From contig CAZBRS010000001.1 in the NCBI GenBank assembly GCA_964494475.1, forward strand, positions 124,001 through 188,000: a DNA stretch of 64,000 bases. Direction: 5' to 3'. Shown here piece after piece: positions 24,863 to 33,425 of the stretch; the first letter of the stretch is position 1, and every line of letters starts with the position of its first letter. Below the pieces are notes generated by a model that did no database searches, had not been told where the DNA came from, and saw nothing but the letters and a program-made list of their open reading frames with translations. The stretch is from CAZBRS01 sp964494475. Its GTDB lineage: Bacteria; Myxococcota_A; UBA9042; CAZBRS01. A program made the position numbers and the translations under genes.

Positions 24863-25570
24863 TCAGTCGAGCTTCCAGCGCTTGCGCTTCAGCAGGTAGT
24901 CGAGGTGCGTCTGCTCGTCCTTGTAGTCTCCGCACAGGGCGTATTCGACGACGTTGACCGCCAGGCGTCGACGGGCGGCGCCCACCGCACGCTGCTCGGA
25001 GGGGGTCCAGACCGGGGCGTGCAAGACCGCCCAGCGCCCCTCGAGGCGCGCGCCTTCGAGTTGACCGACCTCGGGGCCCTTCAAGTCGAAGAACGAGCGG
25101 TAGACCACCGCCTCGGCCGGCAAGGCCGTCAGCGCCAGGCGCGGACGCACGCCCTCCACCACGCGGCGCACCCACTCGTTGACGGCGTCGCGGGAGTTCC
25201 AGGCCGCGCCGTTCAGGAACCACACGGTGCCGCCCTTCGAGAGGAAGGGCCTCAACGCGTCGGCGACCACCGTCGCGTCTTCGGACGGGAGCCGGTCGAG
25301 GGGAACGATGACCAGCGGGGACGTGGAGCCCACGGCGCTTCGCAAGGGCACCTCGCGCACCTCGGGGCTGATGAGGATGCTCGTGAGCTCCGCCAGGCTG
25401 GTCGCGACCTCGCGAAAGAGACGCGTCCACGCGCCCGCGAGCGGCTGGTTGTCGGCCGAGGCCAGCACGAAGGCCACCTCGGCGCTCGGTCCGATGGCCA
25501 GGGCGGTCGGGGCCCAGGGCCACGCGATCAGCGCCACGACGAGCCCTCGCGCGAACGCTCGGCGGGTCAT
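24863..25570 (-). CDS. DUF4159-like exported protein
   Basis: The 235 residues start with a twin-arginine-like signal (TRRAFARGLVVALIAWPWAPTALA). A domain with alternating strands and helices follows, including LRPFLSKGGTVWFLNG and LPAEAVVYRSFFDLKG, and ends ALCGDYKDEQTHLDYLLKRKRWKLD. The YRSFFDL and C-terminal GDYKD..H..YLLKRR segments resemble DUF4159 proteins that accompany BatA-like vWA proteins, which is the case here. ATGA overlap with the upstream PPC lipoprotein gene indicates coupled translation. Biochemical role unknown. Confidence 0.75.
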   Translation of the reverse strand: MTRRAFARGLVVALIAWPWAPTALAIGPSAEVAFVLASADNQPLAGAWTRLFREVATSLAELTSILISPEVREVPLRSAVGSTSPLVIVPLDRLPSEDATVVADALRPFLSKGGTVWFLNGAAWNSRDAVNEWVRRVVEGVRPRLALTALPAEAVVYRSFFDLKGPEVGQLEGARLEGRWAVLHAPVWTPSEQRAVGAARRRLAVNVVEYALCGDYKDEQTHLDYLLKRKRWKLD

Positions 25571-28029
25571 GGCAGCACGACCACGAGGTCGTAGAAAACG
25601 TTGTCGACCCCGGGCGCGTCGACGAGCAAGCGGTAGCGACCCGCCGCCGGCGCGCTGACCTGCAGCAGCGCCGTGCCCTCGACGGTCGTCGCCTGCCCGA
25701 CCGTCGCGCCACCCTCGTCGCGCAGCTCGAGCTCGACGGCTCCGGACCCGGGCACCGTGAGCGCGTAGACCTCGAGCGGCTGGAAGGCGCCCAGGTCGAC
25801 GTGGAACCAGTCGCTGTCGCCGTCGCAGATCTTGAGGTGCGAGGTGACCCCCACGGGCAGCTCGACCGACTTGCCGGCTACGTCGTTGGGCTCGAGGCGA
25901 TCGTCGAGGCAGGACCCGGCCGGCTCGACGGCCCAGGCCTGGAGACCGTACGCCACCAGGCCCGAGGACGCGCTCACGCCCCAACGCCAGGTGCCCGGCG
26001 CCGTGATGGCCACCTGGCACCCGAGGCCCCCCTCGACGAGCCCGCACGTGACGGGCTCGGACGCGGAGGCGGGCCCCGCGACGACCACGGTCAGGAGATC
26101 GGGCGACGAGGCGGTGGTGAGCGTGACCTCGAGGGTCTCGCCGCCGTTCAGTCCGAGCGCGAACCAATCGGACGTGCCCGGGCAGAGCACGAGGCCCTCC
26201 CACGTGCCCTCGATGATCGACGCCGCCTCCGAAGCGGAGGGGTTCGGCGCGAAGACGTCGTCCTGGCACAGCTCGTCGTCGCCCCCCGTGGCGATCTCGA
26301 GATCGTAGGTGTTGCCGGCGTCGCCGTAGCCGAGCACGGCGATCAGCAGTTCGGAGACGCCGGGGTCCACGAGGAACACCCGTTCGTCGTCGAAGGTGGT
26401 CTCGGAGGCCGCCAGCAGCTTCTGGTCGGCTGCGTCGAGCACGAGCAGGTCGAGGTCGCCCTGCTGGTGCAGGAAGCGCACCGTCACCGCCAGGTTCTCG
26501 CCCGGCAGCACCGTGACGCGGTAGGCGTCGAGCTCGCCGGGGCAGAGCACGAGGTCGGCGTAGGTGCCCTCGGCGAGGGAGGGCGCGGTGGCCGGGTCGT
26601 CGTTGGGCTCGAGCTCGTCGCCGGGGCACGCCGCGCCCGCGTCGGCGGCCTCCAGGGCGTAGGCGAGGCCCTGCTCCGACGCGGAGGACACGGCCACCGT
26701 GTAGCGGCCGTCGGCCAGGCCGGAGGGAACGTCGAGGCGGGCGCCCCCGGGCTGGGGCGAGGAGCCCCCGATCGGTTGGCCCGACTCGTCGAGGAGCGTG
26801 AGCTCGAGGTCGCCCTGGGGGCCGAGCAGCGTAGCGCGGATCGCCAGCCTGGACGCTCCTCCGACGTCGAGCGCGACGTGGTCGACGTCGCCGGGGCACA
26901 GGCGGCGCTCGACGCCGCTCCCCACCGAGAACACCGGCGCCCCGACGCGATCGTCGTCGGGCTCGGCGGCGTCGTCGACACAGAGCCCCGCTGCGACGGG
27001 CCCCATCCAGGCCGTCACGAACGAGCCGTCCTTGGGCGCGCGGCTGGTGTGGTCGCAGCGATCGGCGGTCAGATCGTCGTTGTCCTCGGCCGTGAGGTGG
27101 TAGCGCACCAGCACCGCGGCCTCGTCGGGCATTGCCGCCGTCGGGAGCGTGGCGCGATACCGGCCGTCGCCCCCGAGCGTGAGCGCCAGCGTGCCTTCGG
27201 GGGCGCCCGGTCCGTCACCCAGGGAGTACGTCACGGAGGGGTAGCGCACGACCGACTCGCCGTCGGAGAGGTCGGCCTCGACCACGAGGTCGCCGCCCCC
27301 GAAGACATCGGAGGGGGGAGTGTGCAGCAGGCGGGGCGGTGTGCCGGGGCAGTCGCCCCCCGAGCCTGCGTTCAGCAGCACGAGGCCGATCTCGTACGAC
27401 ACCGGCGGGTGCTCGCCGTCGTCGGCCGAGAACACCACCGTGTGGAAGAGCTGCGCCGCGACTTGCTCCTCGCTCGGCCGCCAGTAGAACTCGGCGGTCT
27501 TGGGGCCGAGCCGCTCGAGCAGCGCGCCGTCGATGGGGCGTTCCATGGCGATGGCGACCGTCGCCGAGTCGTCGTCCTTCACCTCGACCACGAACGACAC
27601 GTACTCGCGAGCCGCCAGATCGAGCACGTAACCGTGGGGGTTCAGGAAGACGGGCACGCCCCCCTCCCGGAACACGGTCAGCGTGATCTCGGCTTCGTCG
27701 GAGCCGCCGTAGCCGTCTTCGACGACGAAGCGAACGGGGATCTTTCGCCCCGCACCGAGCGCCTCGCTGATGAGCGGGCTCCAGCGAAAGCGCGCCGTGT
27801 CCTTCGCCACGGGCGTGAGCGTCGCGGTCTCGGGAGGCAGGGGGTCGAGGAAGCGCATGGCGAAGTGCAGCGTGTCGCCGTCGCCGTCCTCGGCCGCGAC
27901 GTCGAACTCGAGCGTCTCGCCCACGCGCACCGAGCGGTCGCCGAGGGGCACCAGCGACGGAGGGTGGTTCGTGAGCGCGCAGGCGCCGAGCACGAAGACG
28001 AGGGAGAGGGGCGCGAGGGTGAAACGCAT
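25567..28029 (-). CDS. lipoprotein with Ig/cadherin-like and repeated PPC-type domains
   Basis: The 820-residue protein has a lipobox (LVFVLGAC, Cys17). An N-terminal pair of Ig/cadherin-like domains follows (HPPSLVPLGDRSVRVGETLEFDVAAEDGDGD, about residues 22-220), then four bacterial pre-peptidase C-terminal (PPC)-like units. Each PPC unit has a D.xEPNDD-like acidic start and an LCPGxxDxxxV core (about residues 350-820). PPC domains are beta-sandwiches of secreted proteins, usually flanking proteases, but no protease domain is present. It probably acts as a surface scaffold. It is in the run ending with uvrC. Confidence 0.8.
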   Translation of the reverse strand: MRFTLAPLSLVFVLGACALTNHPPSLVPLGDRSVRVGETLEFDVAAEDGDGDTLHFAMRFLDPLPPETATLTPVAKDTARFRWSPLISEALGAGRKIPVRFVVEDGYGGSDEAEITLTVFREGGVPVFLNPHGYVLDLAAREYVSFVVEVKDDDSATVAIAMERPIDGALLERLGPKTAEFYWRPSEEQVAAQLFHTVVFSADDGEHPPVSYEIGLVLLNAGSGGDCPGTPPRLLHTPPSDVFGGGDLVVEADLSDGESVVRYPSVTYSLGDGPGAPEGTLALTLGGDGRYRATLPTAAMPDEAAVLVRYHLTAEDNDDLTADRCDHTSRAPKDGSFVTAWMGPVAAGLCVDDAAEPDDDRVGAPVFSVGSGVERRLCPGDVDHVALDVGGASRLAIRATLLGPQGDLELTLLDESGQPIGGSSPQPGGARLDVPSGLADGRYTVAVSSASEQGLAYALEAADAGAACPGDELEPNDDPATAPSLAEGTYADLVLCPGELDAYRVTVLPGENLAVTVRFLHQQGDLDLLVLDAADQKLLAASETTFDDERVFLVDPGVSELLIAVLGYGDAGNTYDLEIATGGDDELCQDDVFAPNPSASEAASIIEGTWEGLVLCPGTSDWFALGLNGGETLEVTLTTASSPDLLTVVVAGPASASEPVTCGLVEGGLGCQVAITAPGTWRWGVSASSGLVAYGLQAWAVEPAGSCLDDRLEPNDVAGKSVELPVGVTSHLKICDGDSDWFHVDLGAFQPLEVYALTVPGSGAVELELRDEGGATVGQATTVEGTALLQVSAPAAGRYRLLVDAPGVDNVFYDLVVVLP

Positions 28030-28059
28030 GGCGCCATTATCGTCGGAAGGGCTTGGAAT

Positions 28060-28872
28060 TCAAGGGCGGGGGCGCGCCCCGCGGACCACCCGGTCGAGCC
28101 CCCACGCGAGCAGCCCCGGCGCCAGGCGCTTGGCCCAGGCGGCCAGCTTGCCCTGCAGGCCGGGGACGATGAGGAAGGTGGACGTGCCGAGCGCCTCGAG
28201 CGCGGCGCGCGCGACCTGATCGGCGGAGAGCAGGCTGGCTCCCTTCGAGAGGGCTTTCGTCTCGGCGGGCTTGCCGACGTTCTCGCGCTCGAAGCCCGGG
28301 GTGTCGGTGTCGGGGGGGCAGAGCACCTGCACGGTGACGCCGTCGGGCCTCAACTCCTGGCGCAGGGCCTCGCTGAAGCCGACGAGGCCGAACTTCGAGG
28401 CGCTGTAGTCGGTGAAGCCGTAGATACCGATGAGGCCCGCCACCGAGCTCACGTTGAGGATGCAGCCCCGGCGTTGACGCAGGTGCGGGAGCAGGGCGGC
28501 GATGGTGTCGCGCGGCGCCCCCAGGTTCAGGCGCAGCGTGGCGTCGAACTGCTCGGCGCTCACCTGGTCGAACGGGCGGGGCAGGGCGCGCCCGGCGTTG
28601 TTGACCAGCACGTCGGGGGCGCCGAACGTCGTCACCGCTTCGGCCAGCACGGCGTCGACCCGTGCGCGGTCCGTCACGTCGAGCACGCGGGCGTCGACGC
28701 GCACGCCGGCCTTCGCGTCGCCGCGCACCTCGACGACGGCCTTCGCGAGCCGCGCGGGATCGCGCGCCAGCAGCAGCACGTGCGCACCCCTCGAGGCAGC
28801 CTGCTTCGCGAGGGCCAGCCCGATGCCGGCGGAGCCCCCGGTGATGTAGACGGTCTTGCCGCGAAGGTTCAT
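28060..28872 (-). CDS. short-chain dehydrogenase, 3-ketodihydrosphingosine reductase-like
   Basis: The 270-residue SDR has the NADPH loop TGGSAGIG (residues 11-18), the NNAG motif and the active-site Ser-Tyr-Lys in NVSSV...DYSASK. The segment CPPDTDTPGFERENVGKPAETKALS closely follows the PPDTDTPGF(A)EEN.xKPxET signature I know from eukaryotic KDSR, the enzyme that reduces 3-ketodihydrosphingosine in sphingolipid synthesis. The C-terminus ends in a hydrophobic helix (LAAWAKRLAPGLLAWGLDRVV), as in membrane-associated KDSR. No serine palmitoyltransferase gene is in the window, so the pathway role is inferred from motif similarity. Confidence 0.82.
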   Translation of the reverse strand: MNLRGKTVYITGGSAGIGLALAKQAASRGAHVLLLARDPARLAKAVVEVRGDAKAGVRVDARVLDVTDRARVDAVLAEAVTTFGAPDVLVNNAGRALPRPFDQVSAEQFDATLRLNLGAPRDTIAALLPHLRQRRGCILNVSSVAGLIGIYGFTDYSASKFGLVGFSEALRQELRPDGVTVQVLCPPDTDTPGFERENVGKPAETKALSKGASLLSADQVARAALEALGTSTFLIVPGLQGKLAAWAKRLAPGLLAWGLDRVVRGARPRP

Positions 28873-28882
28873 CGCGGCGACG

Positions 28883-29386
28883 TCAATCCAGATCGAGCAT
28901 CTTGAAGCGGTCGGCCTTGGCGCCCGTGTCGGCGGGCGCGCGCTGGGGGGCCTCCTTGCGGGGGGGCTCGGCGGGGCGCTCGTCGCGCGCCGGGGGGTCG
29001 TCGCGCGCGGGGCGCTCGGCGGGCTCGGCCTGGGCGCGCTCGGGGCGGGCCTGGCTGCGCTCCTCGCGCGAGGGCAGCACGTCGACCAGGGCGTTGGGGC
29101 TGACCACGAAGTCGCGGCCTCCGAGCTTGACGTAGACCTGGTTGTCGCGCACCGCGAGCAGCTCCAACTCGGGCAGGCCCAGTTGCCGCTTCAGCTCGGT
29201 CACGAGGCCGGGGAAGTCGAGCTCGCGCAGCGTGCGCGGGATGTTGACCATGGCGGCCTCGGGCTTGAACGGCTGGGTGCCCTCGACCACGTAGGCGCGC
29301 ACCAGGTGCAGCACCAGGTCGATGAGCTCGTCCTTGCCGTAGCCTGCCAGGCCTTCTCGGAGGGTGTCGTCGTCGCGGCGGTTCAT
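28883..29386 (-). CDS. hypothetical protein with acidic-basic disordered tail
   Basis: The 167-residue protein has a folded N-terminal half (residues 1-100) with predicted helices and a strand pair (LAVRDNQVYVKLGGRDFVV). A tail of about 60 residues follows, built from Arg, Glu, Pro and Ala repeats, and ends in KADRFKMLDLD. No family was recognised. It overlaps the upstream pentapeptide-repeat gene by ATGA and sits 10 nt before the SDR gene, so it belongs to the same operon. Confidence 0.72.
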   Translation of the reverse strand: MNRRDDDTLREGLAGYGKDELIDLVLHLVRAYVVEGTQPFKPEAAMVNIPRTLRELDFPGLVTELKRQLGLPELELLAVRDNQVYVKLGGRDFVVSPNALVDVLPSREERSQARPERAQAEPAERPARDDPPARDERPAEPPRKEAPQRAPADTGAKADRFKMLDLD

Positions 29387-30075
29387 CGCTCGAGGATCCT
29401 CCGTTGGGCTTCGTCCATGTCGGCGCGGTCGAAGCGGCTCGCCACGACGCGCGTACCGTCGAAGCGCGCGCCCACGAGGTTCGCGTCGCGCAGGTCGGTG
29501 CGAACCAGCAGCGCGTTCGAGAAGTCGGCGCCATAGAGGTTGGCGCCCTGCAGGTCGACGTCGATGAGCACGGCGTCGCGGAAGATGGCGTTCGACAGGA
29601 TGGCGTTGCCCATCTGCACGTCGTGGAACTCGCAGTGCACGAGCAGCGAGCGGCTGAAGTCGACGCGGAAGCCCTCGATCGACTGGAACTTCGACGAGAC
29701 CACCCGGGCCCCCGCGAACGAGGCGTTGGCCAGTCGGCTGTCGTAGAAGCGGCAGCGGTCGAGGAGGGCGCCCTTGAAGCTCGTCTCGATGAGCTCGGAG
29801 CCGAAGAGGTTCACCGTGGTGAAGCGGGCCCCGTGGAAGCGCGTGCCGCGGAGGCCGCACGCCTGGAACGAGGCCGCGCTCAGCGTGGCGTCGGTGAAGG
29901 GGACGTTGACGAGGCTGACCTGCTTGAACTTGAAGTCGTCGAGGGTGGCGCCCGTGAAGTCGGCGCCGCCGAGATCGACGTTCTGCACGACCATGGACTT
30001 GAGGTCGCCACGGCGCAGGTGATCGAGCACCTCGGTGCGCAACTCGAGGACGCGGTCGGTGGGGCTCGGGGGCAT
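29383..30075 (-). CDS. pentapeptide-repeat protein
   Basis: The 230 residues contain about 35 consecutive five-residue units of the A(D/N)LxX type, such as GADFTGATLDDFKF, NLFGSELIETSFKGALLDRCRF and DLQGANLYGADFSNALLVRTDLRDANLVGA. These fold as a right-handed quadrilateral beta-helix. Known members include gyrase-protecting DNA mimics and inert scaffolds. Nothing here identifies the partner. There is no signal peptide, so it is likely cytoplasmic. It is the first gene of the run ending in uvrC. Confidence 0.9.
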   Translation of the reverse strand: MPPSPTDRVLELRTEVLDHLRRGDLKSMVVQNVDLGGADFTGATLDDFKFKQVSLVNVPFTDATLSAASFQACGLRGTRFHGARFTTVNLFGSELIETSFKGALLDRCRFYDSRLANASFAGARVVSSKFQSIEGFRVDFSRSLLVHCEFHDVQMGNAILSNAIFRDAVLIDVDLQGANLYGADFSNALLVRTDLRDANLVGARFDGTRVVASRFDRADMDEAQRRILER

Positions 30076-30103
30076 GCGCACCCTTCCGGCGTGGTTCGCG
30101 TCG

Positions 30104-30131
30104 ATAGTAGAAGGCCCGGGGCGAGAGTCAA
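30104..30131 (-). promoter_or_regulatory. predicted promoter of the seven-gene run ending in uvrC
   Basis: On the minus strand TTGACT (30131-30126) and TACTAT (30109-30104) are 16 nt apart. The transcript would start near 30097, about 22 nt upstream of the pentapeptide gene, whose ribosome site is GGAAGGG. Confidence 0.45.
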
Positions 30132-30238
30132 GCCCTGGAGCGAGGACGTGTGGGCGACGGGGGGGCCGACGCGGCCCTTGTGGCGGGTCGACCGTTCGCG
30201 GTACAGTGGTCGCCGAGACATCATCGGCAGGGGTCGGC

Positions 30239-31570
30239 ATGCGAGCCACGGGCGCCTTGAGGGCTCTGTTCGCGCGATCACGCCTGTTCTCGAACCTCGA
30301 CGACTCCCAATTCCAGGTCTTCGTCGAAGCGCTGCAGCACCGCCGCTTCTCGTACGGCGAGCCGCTGTTCTTCCAGGGACAGTCCGGCGACTCCCTGGCC
30401 GTGGTGCTCTCGGGGACCTTCCGGGTGGAGGTCGAGCGCCCCGGTGGCAAGCACGAGGTGCTGGAGAGCATCGGATCGGGCGACGTGATCGGCGAGATGA
30501 CGTGCGTCGACCCGGCCCCGCGCTCGGCGAGCGTGACCGCAGTGGCCGACGCCGAGATCCTCGAGCTCGATCGCGGCACCCTCGACGCGCTGAGGCGTAG
30601 CGCACCTGCCATCTGGTCAGCGGTCCTCGGCGGCATCCTGGCGCGCACGACCGAGCGCCTGGCCGAGACCAACCTCCGCATCGAGCGTGCCCTGTCGCGG
30701 CTGGGGCTGGCGCCCACCGTCCCGCAGTTGCCCATCGTGACCGAGGCCGGCGACGTGGCGCCCCGCCAGGTCGCTGCGCACGAACAGCCGAATCGGCTCC
30801 GCAAGCTGGCGGGGTTGAAGGGCTTCACCGAGGCCGAGCTCGGCATGCTGCTGCGCGTGGCCACGCCGCGGGAGTACGCCCAGGGCGACGTGCTGCTGGC
30901 GGAGGGGGCGCCCTGCGAGTCGTGCCTGGTGCTCACGTCGGGCGAGGTCGAGGTCACGAAGCAGGTGGGTGGAAGGGAGCGGCGGTTGGCCGTGCTGCCC
31001 GTAGGCTCGATCGTGGGGCAGATCGCGCTCGTACAGAGCGGCGCGCGCCAGGCGACGGTGCGGGCGTCGTCGAGCGTCACGGCGCTCGAGCTCGGTCGCC
31101 ACAACTTCGAGCGCTTGCTCGCGGCGCGCGCGCCCCTGGCCCTCCGGTTCCAGGAGCAGGTGGCGACGGCCTCCATCCGGCAGCTGCGCCTGGCGAACGA
31201 GCGCCTGGCCACCGTGCTCGACCGGGTCGACCAGGCCCACGAAGCGGCGTCGGCGCCGTCCACCGAAGGCCCCGAGCCCCACGAGCAATTCGTCGAGGCC
31301 ACCTGGGGGCCCCCGCCCGAACCCCGGCCTGTCGCGGCGCCGCGCGTTCCCACCCCCGCGCAGCCGCGAGGGCGCGGGCGCCGATCGAGCATTCCCACCG
31401 AGGTCATCGACCTGAGCGGGCGGGGCGACGACGTGAAGACGACGGTGGCGTTCATCCAGGCCGCGTTGTCGGAGTGGGGCATGCGGGTCGAGGACCTCGA
31501 CGCCATGGAGGCGCGCGTCCCCGACGGGCACGTGTCGCGGAAGGAGGCCTTGCTCAGGGAGAAGCGTTGA
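30239..31570 (+). CDS. protein with two cyclic nucleotide-binding-like domains
   Basis: The 443-residue protein has two cNMP-binding folds. The first is at residues 10-125 (FSYGEPLFFQGQSGDSLAVVLSG...GDVIGEMTCVDPAPRSASVTA) and the second at about 180-300 (REYAQGDVLLAEGAPCESCLVLTSGEVEV...GSIVGQIALVQSGARQATV). Both keep the beta-roll and the phosphate-binding cassette position. In the first the cassette reads GEMTCVDPAPRSA; in the second the conserved Glu is Gln. The rest is a Pro-rich linker and a short helical tail, with no DNA-binding or kinase domain. It is probably a signalling adaptor. Its 3' end overlaps the convergent histidine kinase gene by 17 nt. Confidence 0.85.
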   Translation: MRATGALRALFARSRLFSNLDDSQFQVFVEALQHRRFSYGEPLFFQGQSGDSLAVVLSGTFRVEVERPGGKHEVLESIGSGDVIGEMTCVDPAPRSASVTAVADAEILELDRGTLDALRRSAPAIWSAVLGGILARTTERLAETNLRIERALSRLGLAPTVPQLPIVTEAGDVAPRQVAAHEQPNRLRKLAGLKGFTEAELGMLLRVATPREYAQGDVLLAEGAPCESCLVLTSGEVEVTKQVGGRERRLAVLPVGSIVGQIALVQSGARQATVRASSSVTALELGRHNFERLLAARAPLALRFQEQVATASIRQLRLANERLATVLDRVDQAHEAASAPSTEGPEPHEQFVEATWGPPPEPRPVAAPRVPTPAQPRGRGRRSSIPTEVIDLSGRGDDVKTTVAFIQAALSEWGMRVEDLDAMEARVPDGHVSRKEALLREKR

Positions 31571-33425
31571 CCGGCGTTCGGGGCACGATCGCCGTGATCC
31601 GGGTGCCACCGTCCGGCACCCCGACCACGTCGAGGCGGCCGCCCCGCGCCAGCGCTCGCTCGCGCATGCCGAGCACCCCCAGGGACGTGTCGGCCTCGGC
31701 CTCGAGTTCGGTGATGCCCCGCCCGTCGTCCTCCACCTCGAGCCGCACCGCGTCGGCATCGGTCGAGAGGGTCACCTTGACCGTGCCGGCGAACGAGTGC
31801 CGCGCCACGTTGGTCAGCGACTCCTGCGCGATGCGGTAGAGCGCGGTCGTGAGATCGAGGTCGAGCTCGGGAGCCTCGAGCGACGTGTGCAGCGAGGCTT
31901 CGATGCCCGTCTCGCGCTCGAACTCGCGCAGCTTGGCCTCGAGCGCCTCGGGCAACCCCAGCAGATCGAGCTGGCTGGGCCGCAGCTCGGCGCAGATGCG
32001 GCGGATGGTGTCGACCGTCGAGGCGGCGAGCCCCTTCAGCTTGGTCGCGGTCTCGAAGAGGCCGGGGTCGAGGGGCGCCGCGCGGCGAGCCACCCGATCG
32101 AGGCCGATGGTCATCGCGGTCGCGACCTGGCCGAGCTCGTCGTGCAGCTCCTGGGCAATGCGGCGGCGCTCCTCCTCGAGCTTGCGGTGCTGCGCGTCGT
32201 GCAGGCGCCGCAGCTCTTCGCTGGTGTGCCTGAGGGCCTCGACCGTCTGCATCTCCGCGGTGCGATCGCGCAGCACCAGCACGATCTCGTCGCCGGGGAT
32301 GCGGTAGAGATCGGGCTCGATCCACGTCTCGACCACGCCGTCGGCCGAGCGGGTGACGATGCCGGTCGAACGCGTGAACTCCTCGTTCCAGGCGGCGGTC
32401 AGCGCGGACCGCAGCTCGGACGCGGTGCCGTCGTGCTCGAAGAGTTGGGAGCAGCGACGGCCCTCGAGGTCGGCGAGGTCGCGCCCCAGGAAGGCCGCCG
32501 CGGAGGGGTTGGCACGCCGCACCACGAACGCTCCATCCGCCTCGGGGGCCAGCACGAACGCCGGGCGGTACATTCGCTCGAAGACCGCAGCGAAGCGCGC
32601 GTGGCCCTCGAGGGCGTCGCGGAAGAGCACCTGGAACGGCCGCAGCGAGCCGCGGAGCAGGATGGCCCGGTAGGCGACGTAGAACGCGATCACCTTCAGC
32701 AGGTGTCCCACGACCGGGCCCAGACCGTAGGGAGTGCGGTAGAACGAGAGCGCGACCTCGGACGCGATGGTCAGCGCGATGGACCAGGACATGAGGCGGA
32801 TCGTGTCCGCCTCGAGGTGCCGGCGCGCCCGCCAGGTGAACCACCACGCGGCCCCGAGGCCGGCGGCGAGCGAGAGCTCGGCCATGGACTTGAAGGGGGT
32901 GGTCCCGTCCGTACCGGCGTACGCGAGCGGCAGGGCTTCGTAGCGCACGATGGCGAGGAAGAGGGCCGACGACAGCGCTCCGAAGGCGAGCCACACGATC
33001 AGGAATCGCGGCCTCCGGGCTACGAGCAGGGGCGCCGCCAGCAGGGCGACCGTCTGCACGACCCGGGCGATCAGCCAGAACTGAATGGCGTGGTTCAACG
33101 ACAGGCCCCGGAACACGGACATGCCGGGGAACGAGAGCGTGTGCACCAGGTCGAGCAGGGCCATCCAGCCGTAGCCGATGCCCAGCACCGAGCCGTAGGC
33201 GTCGTTCACGATGCCGCGTGCGTTCCAGGCGTAGACGACGATGGCGACAGCCACGCCCACGCAGAAGAGCTCGACCACCGCGTGGAAGAACTCGAAGTTC
33301 CGGGCCGACAGCGCGAACAGGCCCACCAGAAGAGAGACGCGGAGCAGGCTGCCCCGCCAGGAGCGTCCCAGCGGAGGAACGTCCACCGGCGCCGGGGCGA
33401 GCGGAGGTTCCGGTCCCCTGGTCAT
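31554..33425 (-). CDS. MASE3-PAS sensor histidine kinase coupled to the nitrogenase-like genes
   Basis: The 623-residue protein starts with a MASE3-type membrane sensor of about seven helices (residues 25-260, with FHAVVELFCVGVAVAIVVYAWNAR and GYGWMALLDLVHTLSFPGMSVF). A PAS domain lies at about 285-390. The HisKA_3 dimerisation helix has the phosphoacceptor His428 (ERRRIAQELHDELGQ). The NarX-type ATPase domain has the N-box RIAQESLTNVARHS and G-box DDGRG. Its ATG overlaps the stop of the preceding nitrogenase-like gene (ATGA), so the two are translated together. No cognate response regulator is in the window. The signal sensed is unknown. Confidence 0.92.
   Translation of the reverse strand: MTRGPEPPLAPAPVDVPPLGRSWRGSLLRVSLLVGLFALSARNFEFFHAVVELFCVGVAVAIVVYAWNARGIVNDAYGSVLGIGYGWMALLDLVHTLSFPGMSVFRGLSLNHAIQFWLIARVVQTVALLAAPLLVARRPRFLIVWLAFGALSSALFLAIVRYEALPLAYAGTDGTTPFKSMAELSLAAGLGAAWWFTWRARRHLEADTIRLMSWSIALTIASEVALSFYRTPYGLGPVVGHLLKVIAFYVAYRAILLRGSLRPFQVLFRDALEGHARFAAVFERMYRPAFVLAPEADGAFVVRRANPSAAAFLGRDLADLEGRRCSQLFEHDGTASELRSALTAAWNEEFTRSTGIVTRSADGVVETWIEPDLYRIPGDEIVLVLRDRTAEMQTVEALRHTSEELRRLHDAQHRKLEEERRRIAQELHDELGQVATAMTIGLDRVARRAAPLDPGLFETATKLKGLAASTVDTIRRICAELRPSQLDLLGLPEALEAKLREFERETGIEASLHTSLEAPELDLDLTTALYRIAQESLTNVARHSFAGTVKVTLSTDADAVRLEVEDDGRGITELEAEADTSLGVLGMRERALARGGRLDVVGVPDGGTRITAIVPRTPVNASP

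Noticed and set aside
30239..31570. CRP/FNR-type transcription factor
   Set aside because: Two cNMP-like domains are present, but no helix-turn-helix was found after either one.
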